Of a DNA stretch of 64,000 nucleotides, positions 1 through 8,104 are shown one piece after another. The stretch's first letter is position 1; each line of letters opens with the position of its first letter. Origin of the DNA: Propioniferax innocua. GTDB taxonomy: Bacteria > Actinomycetota > Actinomycetes > Propionibacteriales > Propionibacteriaceae. Under the pieces are notes generated by a model. It was not told where the DNA came from, ran no database searches, and saw only the letters and a program-made list of their open reading frames with translations. The translations under genes and the position numbers were made by a program. The stretch lies in NCBI RefSeq assembly GCF_006716235.1, contig NZ_VFOR01000004.1, positions 1 through 64,000 on the forward strand, written 5' to 3'.

Positions 1-848
1 CGCCGCGTGGTCAATGCCCCCAGCTCGACTGCCCGGTCCACGACCTCACCGGCGTTCTCCCCCAGCCCGGCCACCGCAGCCGCATCCTCGAAAGTGCACC
101 AGCTCCCGATCGCCGCGCACGCCTCGGTGAGGGGACGCACCTCGGGATCTGCGAGCCAGATGTCCTCGATCTGACGCAGTGCCCCCGCCGTGGCAGGCAA
201 CGGAGTGTCCGGGGATCGCCATTCGGCAGGGTCGTGCTGCTCCAACAGCTCCAACGTCGCCGCGGTCGATCCGGCCGTGTGGTCAGCCAGACGCCTGGCG
301 GTGTGATCGTCGAGCGATATTCCCAACCTGGCGCCCAGGCCCTGCACCCCAACTCCGTCGAGTCGATCGAGACGCACCGTCGTTTCACGGTGGGCACGCG
401 CGATCTCACCGAGATCACCGGCCTGGGCCTGCGCCGTGGAGGCCGTCAGCACCACCAGGACCGGTGTGCTGCCCAACCGGTGGACAGCCGACGACAGGGC
501 CTGCAAGGACGCCGGGTCGGCGTCACCGGCTTCGCTCACCGCCAGGACGCGACGCCCCTCGGTCAACCCCAGCAGAGGATCCTCGACGTCCAGTCCAAGC
601 CGTTCCAGTACGCCACCGGGCTGTTCCCGTTCCCACGCCAGACCCGTCACCTGGGTGTAACGGGGCCCGTCATCGTCCCTGTCCAACAACGGCGCCACCC
701 ACGTGTGCAGGGCTGCTGACGCATCGGCCACATCCTGTGCAAGCAGAAGAAGGATCGATGCCCGCCCGGCCAGAGCCCGTTCCACGTGACGGCGGACCGT
801 CTCGGCGGGATTGCCGAGCCGGTCCGCGTCATGAGAGCCGTTGAACAT
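1..848 (-). CDS. LuxR/LAL-type transcriptional regulator, N-terminal part (BenR-like), cut by window edge
   Basis: An open frame runs from ATG at 848 to the window edge without a stop (about 282 codons). The ATG follows the benCD stop after one base, so it is probably translationally coupled to the benzoate operon. The protein resembles the ATPase half of large LuxR (LAL) regulators: the stretch DADPASLQALSSAVHRLG near residue 110, then VLVVLTAS, is typical of the region around their Walker B. The Walker A loop is absent (GRASILLLLAQDVADASA sits where it should be) and the Walker B acidic pair is replaced by RVLAVSEAG. As I recall, corynebacterial ben clusters also carry a LuxR-type benR next to benD, which supports a role in benzoate control. 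The DNA-binding HTH would lie beyond the window, so the family call rests on the N-terminal half and on context. Confidence 0.6.
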   Translation of the reverse strand, partial: MFNGSHDADRLGNPAETVRRHVERALAGRASILLLLAQDVADASAALHTWVAPLLDRDDDGPRYTQVTGLAWEREQPGGVLERLGLDVEDPLLGLTEGRRVLAVSEAGDADPASLQALSSAVHRLGSTPVLVVLTASTAQAQAGDLGEIARAHRETTVRLDRLDGVGVQGLGARLGISLDDHTARRLADHTAGSTAATLELLEQHDPAEWRSPDTPLPATAGALRQIEDIWLADPEVRPLTEACAAIGSWCTFEDAAAVAGLGENAGEVVDRAVELGALTTR

Positions 849-849
849 G

Positions 850-3618
850 TCAGCCCAGGTCGCCGCCGGCGACAGGCAGGATCTGACCGGTCAGGTACGA
901 GCCCTCGTCACTGGCGACGAAACAGATGGCTGCCGCCTGCTCATCGAGCGTTCCGTAACGTTTCAGCAGACTCGAGTCGACGGTCTGATCGACCGTGACC
1001 TGATGCCAGGCCTCCTGCTCGGCGGTCTCTGGTTCACCACCACGCGGGATGCGGCGCGGCGGCGCTTCAGTACCGCCCGGTGCGGTGGCCACGACGCGGA
1101 CGCCGTGCTCGGCCGCTTCGAACGCGAGCGACCGCGTCAGCGCATTGACGCCGCCCTTCGCGGCCGCGTACGGGAGACGGTTGAGACCCATGGTGGCGGT
1201 GGAAGACACATTGACGATGGTCCCATGCCCCTGCTCGTACATGTGCGGCAGTACCGCGCGGGCACCCCACAGCGTCGGATACAGGGAGCGGTTGATCTCC
1301 GCCACGATCTGATCCTCGGTGTAGTGCTCGAAGGGCTGACGCCAGATCGTGCCACCCACCACGTGGATCGCGACGTCGATACGCCCGAAGGTGTCGATCG
1401 CCCTGCGCACGACCGACTGCGCACCGGCGTAGGTTTCCAGATCGGCGAGTTGTGTGACCACACGTCCGCCTGCTGCGGTGAGCCTGTCGCCCAGCTCGAG
1501 AAGGATTTCACTGCGGTCCGCAAGAACAAGATCGCCACCTTCGGCGCTGATGCGTTTGGCGACGGCCTCACCGATCCCTTGGGCGGCACCGGTGACGAGC
1601 ACCACCTTGCCGCTGAAACGTCCCGGGGTGATGAACCTCGGTCGGTCCTGTGCCTCGGCGTAGGCCCGCCGTGTGGTGATCTTGGATCGTTCGGCGTGAG
1701 CGATGAACAGCGCACGGGCACGTTCGCGGTCCCCCGCTTCGAGGGCGTCGACGATGTCGAGATGGTCCTGCCCCACCAGCGGGTGGCACCAGGTGGCGTG
1801 TTCGAGCGCTTCCTCCATGGCGTTCTTGACGCCCAACCGCACATAGGCCTGACGCAGATGGTCATTGCCGGTGAGGGTGAACAGATAGTCGTGGAACGCC
1901 GCGTTGGACTCGATGAACCCCAACGGGTCCACGAACCGATCCCCCTCGATGTGCGGGAGGGTCGAGTTGGCGAGAAGCCGATATCCGGCGATCTGACTGC
2001 TGTCGAGACGCCCGATCACCATCTCCAATGCACCCAGCTCGAGTGCGAGACGGGCCTCGAACACCGAGTCGGACTGGTGCACCGGTGGATGCTCCTCGCC
2101 GATCTCGTAACCGTCCTCCGTCGCATCACCTGGAACATGGGTGGCGGCGATGCCGGCAGGGGCGCCCCCACCGACGGACTCCACCTCACGGGCCGGAAAC
2201 TGCTCCACACCCAGCAGGGTTCGGGTGCCCTGTTCCTCGGCCAGCGCGCGGTCAGCGTCGAGCGGCGTCACCTCACCAGAACCACGAGCCTCGAACCGCT
2301 CCACGCCCAGCATCGAGCGTCGATCCTCGGCCGGCTCGGGCGTCGTGGCGGCCTCCGCGACGGGTTCAAGGTCACGCGCTGGGAACTGGACGGTGCCGAG
2401 CAGCCCTCGAGCCTCGGCTCCGGCCTCCAGCAGACGCCCCGTGCCGGCAGGTCGCGCAGCGGGTGCGGCGCTCGCTCCGGAACCATCGCCGACCAGCGCC
2501 TCCCCGCGAACGGGCGGGGCCGTGGCCACCGGGGGACGCTCCGGTGTCGAACGACGCTCGTCGGGGGTCAACTCCTCCGCCGGCGCACCGGGCTTCTCGG
2601 CGCTGGTGGCATTCGGAGTGAATTTCTCGTAGAAGAACCCGTTGGGTTCCACCGCGAGGTCGTCCTTGAAGTAGGCGCGAACGGCCTCGACCATCGGCGG
2701 CGGGCCACAGAGATAGACCGCGGTGTCACCGCCGTGAAGATGGTCGGCGGTGATGTAAGGCATCACGAAGCCTTGGTTCTTCGCTTTGGTGTTGGGGTCG
2801 GAGACCACGTAGTCCCACGTGAAGTTCTTGAGTCCGGAGGCCAGTTCTTCGAGTGTGTCGAGTTCGCACACGTCGAGGTCCTCGGTCGCCCCGTAGACGA
2901 GATGCACCGTGCGGTCCGACCCGGAGCGACGCAGGGTGCGCAGCATCGCGAGCATCGGAGCAAGCCCGGTACCACCGGCCACCATGAGCACCGGACGGTG
3001 GGCTTCACGCAGGAAGAACGATCCATTCGGCCCGGTGAACTCGACCTCGTCACCCACCTGTGCCCGCTCGGCGAGCCACGTGGAGAGAAGCCCATCCGGG
3101 ACGATCTTGACAAGGAACTCCAGTTCGTCGGTCTCCGGGTCATTCGCAAACGACAACGAACGGGTGTCGTCGCTGCCGGGAACCTTCAGATTCACGTACT
3201 GGCCCGGCAGGTACGCCAGCTCTTCCCGGTTCGGGATCGACATGCGGAATCGGATCACCTTGGGGCTGTGCTTGGTAATCTCGCTGATCGTGGCCCTGTA
3301 CGTCCGCGCCTGCGTCTTCGCGATGGCGGACGTGCTGTTGATGCCCACCACCATGTTGGATTTCGGCTTGGCCTGGCAGGCCAGCAGGAATCCTTCGGCC
3401 GCCTCGGCGTCGCTCAGGGCATCCTCGACGTAGTCCCCGGCGTCGTAGTCGCCGGATTCCCAGCGCGCCTTGCAGGTTCCGCAGGCTCCGTCATTGCAGT
3501 CGACGGGAATGTTGATGCGTTGCCGGTAAGCGGCGTCGGCGATGCTCTGGTCGTCGGCCACCGTGATGAAACGGGTCTCCCCGTCTTCGAAGTTGAGTGC
3601 GACCTTGTAGTCAGTCAT
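850..3618 (-). CDS. Trifunctional fusion: benzoate dioxygenase reductase (BenC) - FCD ligand-binding domain - benzoate diol dehydrogenase (BenD)
   Basis: One uninterrupted frame of 922 residues. Residues 1-100 are a 2Fe-2S ferredoxin domain (Cys41, 46, 49, 81). Residues 105-335 are a FAD/NAD reductase (RSLSFAND at 153, GGTGLAPM at 215, CGPPPM at 304). Together these form BenC, which passes electrons from NADH to the BenAB oxygenase. Residues 340-515 are a Pro/Ala-rich linker holding three copies of an LLGxxQFPAR-like motif (about 404, 434 and 466). Residues 518-655 match the FCD effector-binding domain normally found C-terminal in GntR regulators (AAFHDYLFTLTGNDHL, then DALEAGDRERA). Residues 665-922 are a short-chain dehydrogenase (GAAQGIG at 677, Ser806, Tyr817, Lys821) corresponding to BenD, which oxidises the cis-diol to catechol. 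BenC alone is usually about 340 aa and BenD about 260 aa. The FCD may sense benzoate or the diol; that is inference. Confidence 0.9.
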   Translation of the reverse strand: MTDYKVALNFEDGETRFITVADDQSIADAAYRQRINIPVDCNDGACGTCKARWESGDYDAGDYVEDALSDAEAAEGFLLACQAKPKSNMVVGINSTSAIAKTQARTYRATISEITKHSPKVIRFRMSIPNREELAYLPGQYVNLKVPGSDDTRSLSFANDPETDELEFLVKIVPDGLLSTWLAERAQVGDEVEFTGPNGSFFLREAHRPVLMVAGGTGLAPMLAMLRTLRRSGSDRTVHLVYGATEDLDVCELDTLEELASGLKNFTWDYVVSDPNTKAKNQGFVMPYITADHLHGGDTAVYLCGPPPMVEAVRAYFKDDLAVEPNGFFYEKFTPNATSAEKPGAPAEELTPDERRSTPERPPVATAPPVRGEALVGDGSGASAAPAARPAGTGRLLEAGAEARGLLGTVQFPARDLEPVAEAATTPEPAEDRRSMLGVERFEARGSGEVTPLDADRALAEEQGTRTLLGVEQFPAREVESVGGGAPAGIAATHVPGDATEDGYEIGEEHPPVHQSDSVFEARLALELGALEMVIGRLDSSQIAGYRLLANSTLPHIEGDRFVDPLGFIESNAAFHDYLFTLTGNDHLRQAYVRLGVKNAMEEALEHATWCHPLVGQDHLDIVDALEAGDRERARALFIAHAERSKITTRRAYAEAQDRPRFITPGRFSGKVVLVTGAAQGIGEAVAKRISAEGGDLVLADRSEILLELGDRLTAAGGRVVTQLADLETYAGAQSVVRRAIDTFGRIDVAIHVVGGTIWRQPFEHYTEDQIVAEINRSLYPTLWGARAVLPHMYEQGHGTIVNVSSTATMGLNRLPYAAAKGGVNALTRSLAFEAAEHGVRVVATAPGGTEAPPRRIPRGGEPETAEQEAWHQVTVDQTVDSSLLKRYGTLDEQAAAICFVASDEGSYLTGQILPVAGGDLG

Positions 3619-3741
3619 GGCTCCCTCTCCGGGTGCTCCGCAGGCAGGATCGGCGGGCCGACCGGCCGCGTCCAGATCCTTCTGGACAGGTCGTTCCGGG
3701 CATGGTCGTTCCGGACGCGGCTCGGCCTGCGGGCAGGGTGA

Positions 3742-4257
3742 TCAGATGTGGTAGATGTCCACGACGTGGTGGATGTAGTCGTTCTTCAGCACCACGGTCT
3801 TGCGGCGGATCAGCGGCGATTCCCCACCGAAGTCGATGGTGTAGAAGGACGTCCCGTAATAGGGGTCCACCGTGTTGTAGCGGAAATACATCGTGTGCCA
3901 GTTGAAACGGATGTCCACCAGGTTTCCACGACGCTCGATCACCTCGACGTTGGTGATGTTGTGACTCGTCCGCGGTTCCGGGATGGAGGTCGCGCTCGAC
4001 CGCTCGGTGCGGATACGGAAGACACGATCTTCCAGCCCACCCTTGTTCGGGTAGTAGATGAGGGACATCTCGGTCTGGGGATCCTGCGTGAGCTCCTCGT
4101 TGTCATCCCATGAGGGCATCCAGAACTCGACGTCATCGTGGTAGCAGTCCAACCACTTCTCGAATTCACGGTCGTCGAGATAGCGCGCCTCACGGTAGAG
4201 GAACTGCTCGATCGTGGTCTGGTCGATGTAGACCTGCTGGCCCGTGGTCTCGGTCAT
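3742..4257 (-). CDS. benB: Benzoate 1,2-dioxygenase, small (beta) subunit
   Basis: 171 aa from the ATG at 4257. The open frame extends further upstream, but that part overlaps the end of benA and is not needed. It is a ring-hydroxylating dioxygenase beta subunit of usual length, with the family's N-terminal IEQFLYREARYLDDREFEKW and a C-terminal VVLKNDYIHHVVDIYHI. The beta subunit is structural in the alpha3beta3 oxygenase that converts benzoate to its 1,2-cis-dihydrodiol. It lies 13 bases after benA. The 123-base gap to the fused reductase holds a small TCCAGATCCTTCTGGA hairpin (about 3674-3689) and a repeated GGTCGTTCCGG, but no gene. Confidence 0.92.
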   Translation of the reverse strand: MTETTGQQVYIDQTTIEQFLYREARYLDDREFEKWLDCYHDDVEFWMPSWDDNEELTQDPQTEMSLIYYPNKGGLEDRVFRIRTERSSATSIPEPRTSHNITNVEVIERRGNLVDIRFNWHTMYFRYNTVDPYYGTSFYTIDFGGESPLIRRKTVVLKNDYIHHVVDIYHI

Positions 4258-4270
4258 CTGTGTCTGCTCC

Positions 4271-5749
4271 TCAGGAACGCTTACGCGCGGTCGTCTTCTT
4301 GGCGGTCGTCTTGCGAGCGGCCGACTTCCTTGCCGGGGTCTTGGTGGCTTCCTGCGCAAGCTCGTGCGCGGAGCCCGCCACGGCCTTGGCCTGATCGGCG
4401 CCCGCCCGAGCCGTGTCGGCACCGGCGACCGCATTGCGCATGACCTGCAGCCAGTAGCCATGCTGGATCGGGTACAGACCCTCATCCTCATTGGTGGCCC
4501 CTGATGAGAGGACACCGCTCATCCCGAGCGATTCGGCGACCTCGTCGGGGCCGTCGATCCAGTGCTCGGCGCCGCGGCTCATGTCGTTCCACGGCGCATT
4601 GCTGGCGTGGAAGGTGAACTGACAGGAGCGGAACTCCTCCAGATCATCGGGCGTCGCCATACCCGAGGCGTTGAAGAAGTCCTCGTACTGGCGGATTCGG
4701 TGCGCGCGAGCCTCAGGGCTCTCGCCCTTGGGCGCGATGCAGTAGATCGTCACCTCGGTCTTGTTCGGCGCGATGGGACGGAAATGACGGATCTGTGTCG
4801 AGAACTGATCCATCAGGTACACGTTCGGGTACAGACACAGGTTGCGCGAACCCTTGACCATGAACTCGCCCTTGGCGTCCCCGAACTCCTCCTTGAGCTC
4901 ATCCATGATCGGCGCGAGAGGACGATTCTCCCAGTTGGACGCCCACGTCCACAGGCACAGGTGCCCGTTGGGATACGACCAGTAGCCACCACCGGTCTTG
5001 CCCCACTTTCCGGCGTCCACGGTTTCGGTGGTGTTCTTCGACTCACCGGTGGAGCGACGCGATGTGGTGGCGGCGTAGTTCCAGTGTGTGGCGGTCACGT
5101 GGTAGCCATCGGCCCCGTTCTCGGCCTGCACCTTCCAGTTGCCGTCGAACGTGTAGGTGGACGAACCGCGGAGCACCTCCACCCCCTCGGGCGACTGGTC
5201 GACGAGCATGTCGATGACCTTGGTGGTGTCACCGAGATGCTCCTCGAGCGTGAGGACGTCGGGGTTGAGGCTGCCGAAGATGAAGCCGCGGTAGATCCCG
5301 ATCCGCGGGATCTTGGTGAGGTCGTGTGAGCCGTCGACGTTGAACGTCTCTGCGGGGTACCCGGCACCGTCGGGGTCCTTGACCTTGAGGAGCTTGCCGT
5401 CATTGCGGAACGTCCAGCCGTGGAAGGGGCAGGTGATCGTCAGGCGATTGTCGGTCTTCTTGCGGCACAGCATCGCGCCGCGGTGCGCGCAGGCGTTGAT
5501 GAGCCCGTTGATCTCGCCGTCCTTGGAGCGAGTCAGCATGATGGGCTGACGGCCCATGTAGGTGGTGAAGTAATCACCCGGATTCGGGAGCTGGCTCTCA
5601 TGCGCCAAGTAGAGCCAGTTGCCCTCGAAGATGTACTTCATCTCGAGCTCGAAGATCTCTTCATCGGTGAACATCGCCCGGTTGGCCCGGTAGATGCCCT
5701 TCTCGCGGTCATCAATGATCGCGTTGTCCAGATCGAACTGCATTGTCAT
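4271..5749 (-). CDS. benA: Benzoate 1,2-dioxygenase, large (alpha) subunit, with lysine/alanine-rich C-terminal tail
   Basis: 492 aa from ATG 5749, chosen because GGAGG lies 9 bases upstream; a GTG at 5758 sits directly on that RBS. It is a Rieske non-haem iron oxygenase with Rieske ligands CAHRGAMLC (Cys87, His89) and CPFHGW (Cys107, His110), and catalytic iron ligands in [13 protein letters not shown] (His217, His222). It dihydroxylates benzoate using electrons from the fused BenC. The family core ends near [14 protein letters not shown]. After it come about 50 extra residues, first Ala-rich and probably helical, then a basic stretch of ARK/AKK repeats ending ARKRS, similar in composition to histone H1 or HBHA tails. 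This tail is not part of known BenA proteins, as far as I know. It is first gene of the operon and divergent from the DUF421 gene. Confidence 0.93.
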   Translation of the reverse strand: MTMQFDLDNAIIDDREKGIYRANRAMFTDEEIFELEMKYIFEGNWLYLAHESQLPNPGDYFTTYMGRQPIMLTRSKDGEINGLINACAHRGAMLCRKKTDNRLTITCPFHGWTFRNDGKLLKVKDPDGAGYPAETFNVDGSHDLTKIPRIGIYRGFIFGSLNPDVLTLEEHLGDTTKVIDMLVDQSPEGVEVLRGSSTYTFDGNWKVQAENGADGYHVTATHWNYAATTSRRSTGESKNTTETVDAGKWGKTGGGYWSYPNGHLCLWTWASNWENRPLAPIMDELKEEFGDAKGEFMVKGSRNLCLYPNVYLMDQFSTQIRHFRPIAPNKTEVTIYCIAPKGESPEARAHRIRQYEDFFNASGMATPDDLEEFRSCQFTFHASNAPWNDMSRGAEHWIDGPDEVAESLGMSGVLSSGATNEDEGLYPIQHGYWLQVMRNAVAGADTARAGADQAKAVAGSAHELAQEATKTPARKSAARKTTAKKTTARKRS

Positions 5750-5847
5750 GATGTACACCCTCCAGTGGCAGCGTCGGCACTGATCCCGTCATGGCGATCG
5801 TGGCGGCAGTCGTTGCCGCTCCCCATTCACTCTGCCCCCGGGGACAC

Positions 5848-5885
5848 CTAGGGTGCCCCAGTCATAACCCTAGTAGTGACCTAGG
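5848..5885. promoter_or_regulatory. Candidate operator/promoter region of the ben operon
   Basis: About 100 bases upstream of benA is an inverted repeat CTAGGGT (5848-5854) / ACCCTAG (5867-5873), followed by a further CTAGG at 5881. CCTAGGGTGCCC and CCTAGGCGCCC form an imperfect direct repeat. A separate small hairpin TGTTCCG-CCTTT-CGGAACA lies at 5904-5922. The rest of the 236-base gap between benA and the divergent DUF421 gene holds no gene. Binding by the LuxR-type regulator downstream is a guess from position. Confidence 0.4.
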
Positions 5886-5985
5886 CGCCCGGGTTCGGGA
5901 ATCTGTTCCGCCTTTCGGAACAACAGGCGGCGGGCCATCCCACCCCACATGGACCCACCCCGGCAGGTGGGTGCACCATGCGGTC

Positions 5986-6525
5986 ATGGACTTCACAGCA
6001 CGGCTCTGGCAGGAAATCGGCACCTCGGCACCGCACCTTGCGGGGGTCCTGATCTCGGCCGTCGTGCTCTACCTGACCTTCACCGTGATCCTTCGATTCT
6101 GGGGGCAACGGTTGTATGCCAACCGCTCCGGCACCGGACTGGCGGTGGTGCTGGTACTCGGCGCCATCGTCGGGCGTTCCATGCTCGGCCCCAACGCCAC
6201 ACTCCTGGGAGGACTCACCTGCCTTGCGACCCTCGTCCTGCTCGAGTCGATCTTCGGCACCGGCCGCCGGGTCGGCCTGCTGAGTCATCGCCGAGCGGTC
6301 CTCGTCTACGACCACGGACACCTGGATCGTCGCGCCATGCGCCGCTACCACCTCCACGAACACGTCATGTGGGCACGCCTGCGCCAATCGGGGGTCGGGT
6401 CACTGGACGAAGTGCAGGGCATCGTCCTCGAAGCCGACGGAAGCCTGAGCATCCTCCGCAGCGACACCCCGCTGCACCCCGAGATGTTGACCAACGTGCG
6501 GAACGGAGCACGGTTACTCGACTGA
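5986..6525 (+). CDS. DUF421 (YetF-like) membrane protein
   Basis: 179 aa from ATG 5986. An in-frame upstream extension exists but lies in the ben promoter region. There are three predicted membrane segments (about residues 15-38, 48-66, 70-88), then a cytoplasmic C-terminal domain. The pattern LRFWGQR followed by a VLVLGAIVGRSMLG-like segment and the later GVGSLDEVQGIVLEADGS are typical of DUF421/YetF proteins. Function is not established for most of the family; some members are linked to envelope stress or sporulation in Bacillus. The gene faces the reductase gene at 6663 across a strong hairpin. Confidence 0.75.
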   Translation: MDFTARLWQEIGTSAPHLAGVLISAVVLYLTFTVILRFWGQRLYANRSGTGLAVVLVLGAIVGRSMLGPNATLLGGLTCLATLVLLESIFGTGRRVGLLSHRRAVLVYDHGHLDRRAMRRYHLHEHVMWARLRQSGVGSLDEVQGIVLEADGSLSILRSDTPLHPEMLTNVRNGARLLD

Positions 6526-6575
6526 GCAGAACCCGATCGGCCAAAAGGGACGGGCCCCGACGGCGATGGGTGATC

Positions 6576-6654
6576 GCTCGCATTTCGTTCCCCCTGAGCG
6601 ACACAGGAGGGAAATCTTCCCTCCTGTGTCGTTCAGCAGCCCGCAAATGCGAGC
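6576..6654. terminator. Large nested hairpin between convergent genes (bidirectional terminator-like)
   Basis: A 20-bp inner stem (6594-6613 with 6617-6636, one G-T wobble, 3-base loop ATC) contains CGACACAGGAGGGAA and its complement. It is enclosed by a 10-bp outer stem GCTCGCATTT (6576-6585) / AAATGCGAGC (6645-6654), separated by 8-base unpaired strands on each side. It sits between the ends of two converging genes and has no long T-run, so it may be a terminator or a REP-like element. Confidence 0.6.
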
Positions 6655-6662
6655 GAAGCCGC

Positions 6663-7892
6663 TCAGCGGAACGGCGGCCGGGCGTCGAGCGCCACCGAGC
6701 GGCGTCCGGCCCAGCGCCACAGCCGTGCGGCGAGGTCGCGGTCGGATTCATCGAGCAGATTGCCCATCCAGCGCAGGGCCAGCGTCATCAACGGTTCCGA
6801 ACGCATGCCGATCGGCCCGAGCGTGGGAAGAAGCCCCGGCACCGTGATCAGCCCGGAGAGACGCCGCGCGATGGAAAACCCTTCGCCGTAGTGCTTGGTG
6901 AGCACATCGGGCCATGCACCTGAAACATCGTCGGTCTCGGTGAACAGTTCCACCAGTAGACGCGCGGTCTCGAGGCCGTAGTCGATGCCCTCACCGTTGA
7001 GGGGGTTGACGCACGCGGCGGCATCCCCGATGAGGCCCCAGTTCGGGCCCGAGACACCGGAGACCGCACCGCCCATCGGCAACAGGGCCGATGCCTTGTC
7101 CTGCGGGGTCCCCCGGAGCTGGAAGTCTTCACGGCGCAGCCGGGCGTACACGTCGATCAACGGACGAACCGCGAGCTTTGCGGGACGCTTGGCCGTCGCC
7201 AGAGCACCCAACCCCACATTCACCCGGCCATTGCCAAGAGGGAAGATCCAGCCGTACCCGGGCAGGTTCTCACCGTTCTCATCGCGGAGCTCGAGGTGGG
7301 AGCTGATCCACGGATCATCGCTCATCCCCGATTCCATGTAGGAGCGGCCCGCCACCCCATAGACGGTGTCGCGATGCCATTCGCGCCCGAGCATCCGCCC
7401 CAACGGAGAGCGGACGCCGTCGGCCACGATCAGCCGCTTGCACTCCACATTCCACGGTTCGCCGTCTCGCCGGAAGATCACCTCGGTGACACGTTCGCCG
7501 TGCCGGACGACGTCGATGGCTTCAGCACCGTCCACCGCTTCGGCCCCTGAGTCGATCGCCAATGTGCGCATGTGGTCGTCCAGCTCGGTGCGGGCCACAG
7601 CGGAGCCCCAGTCGGGGAAGGCACCACCAGGCCACTTCAGGTGCAGACGCTGGCCGAATCCGTGCGCCCGCAACCCCTGGTTGACGGTGTGCCCACGGAG
7701 CCATTCCCCCAGGCCCAAGCCCTGCAGTTCCTTGACCGCACGTGGGGTGAGCCCGTCACCACACGTCTTGTCGCGAGGAAACACCGCTCGGTCGGTCAAC
7801 AGCACATCCATGCCCTGCTTCGCCGCCCATGTGGCCGCAGCCGCACCCGCGGGCCCAGAACCCACCACCAGAAGATCGGTCTTCACCTTCAC
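6663..7892 (-). CDS. FAD-dependent geranylgeranyl reductase family protein (menaquinone reductase MenJ-like)
   Basis: 409 aa from GTG 7892, which has AGAAGGGG five bases upstream; neighbouring in-frame GTGs at 7898 and 7886 are possible. It has an N-terminal FAD-binding Rossmann motif GSGPAG, the family motif CGDGLTPRAV around residue 40, and the second FAD motif GLIGDAAACVNPLNGEGI. Such flavoproteins reduce isoprenoid double bonds; the actinobacterial members act on the menaquinone side chain or geranylgeranyl lipids at the membrane. Menaquinone is the likely substrate in an actinomycete, but the sequence alone does not decide it. No menaquinone genes are adjacent. Confidence 0.8.
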   Translation of the reverse strand: MKVKTDLLVVGSGPAGAAAATWAAKQGMDVLLTDRAVFPRDKTCGDGLTPRAVKELQGLGLGEWLRGHTVNQGLRAHGFGQRLHLKWPGGAFPDWGSAVARTELDDHMRTLAIDSGAEAVDGAEAIDVVRHGERVTEVIFRRDGEPWNVECKRLIVADGVRSPLGRMLGREWHRDTVYGVAGRSYMESGMSDDPWISSHLELRDENGENLPGYGWIFPLGNGRVNVGLGALATAKRPAKLAVRPLIDVYARLRREDFQLRGTPQDKASALLPMGGAVSGVSGPNWGLIGDAAACVNPLNGEGIDYGLETARLLVELFTETDDVSGAWPDVLTKHYGEGFSIARRLSGLITVPGLLPTLGPIGMRSEPLMTLALRWMGNLLDESDRDLAARLWRWAGRRSVALDARPPFR

Positions 7893-7986
7893 CTGCACCC
7901 CTTCTAAATCGCCACTCCAGCCTACTGGCGTACCCCACCGGTGAACCACCGCGACAGCAGCCTGCCTCGCAGATCGAGGCACTGCC

Positions 7987-8078
7987 GATGTCCACAACCG
8001 ACCAGTCGATCGCCGGCGAGGGCATGGCCCTGGGGCTCCACCCATCCGCCAAGAATCCGGTGGGCGGTTGTGGACATC
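7987..8078. repeat. Intergenic hairpin element, copy A (TIR family)
   Basis: A 92-bp element bounded by perfect 14-bp inverted ends GATGTCCACAACCG (7987-8000) and CGGTTGTGGACATC (8065-8078). Pairing continues more weakly inwards. It lies in the 212-base divergent gap between the reductase and the MATE gene. The ends match those of the elements at about 41.7 kb and 62.1-62.3 kb. Confidence 0.75.
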
Positions 8079-8104
8079 TTCGGCTCCATGCCTAGAGTGA
8101 GCCG

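Noticed and set aside
850-3618. The benC-FCD-benD frame as an assembly or frameshift artefact
   Set aside because: All three domains and the linker are in one frame without stops, with motifs intact on both sides; an artefact would be expected to break the frame. Raw reads would settle it.
841-3741. A 966-codon open frame antisense to the ben fusion
   Set aside because: It is a shadow of the high-GC third-position bias; its protein has no family features, while the opposite strand has a full set of enzyme motifs.
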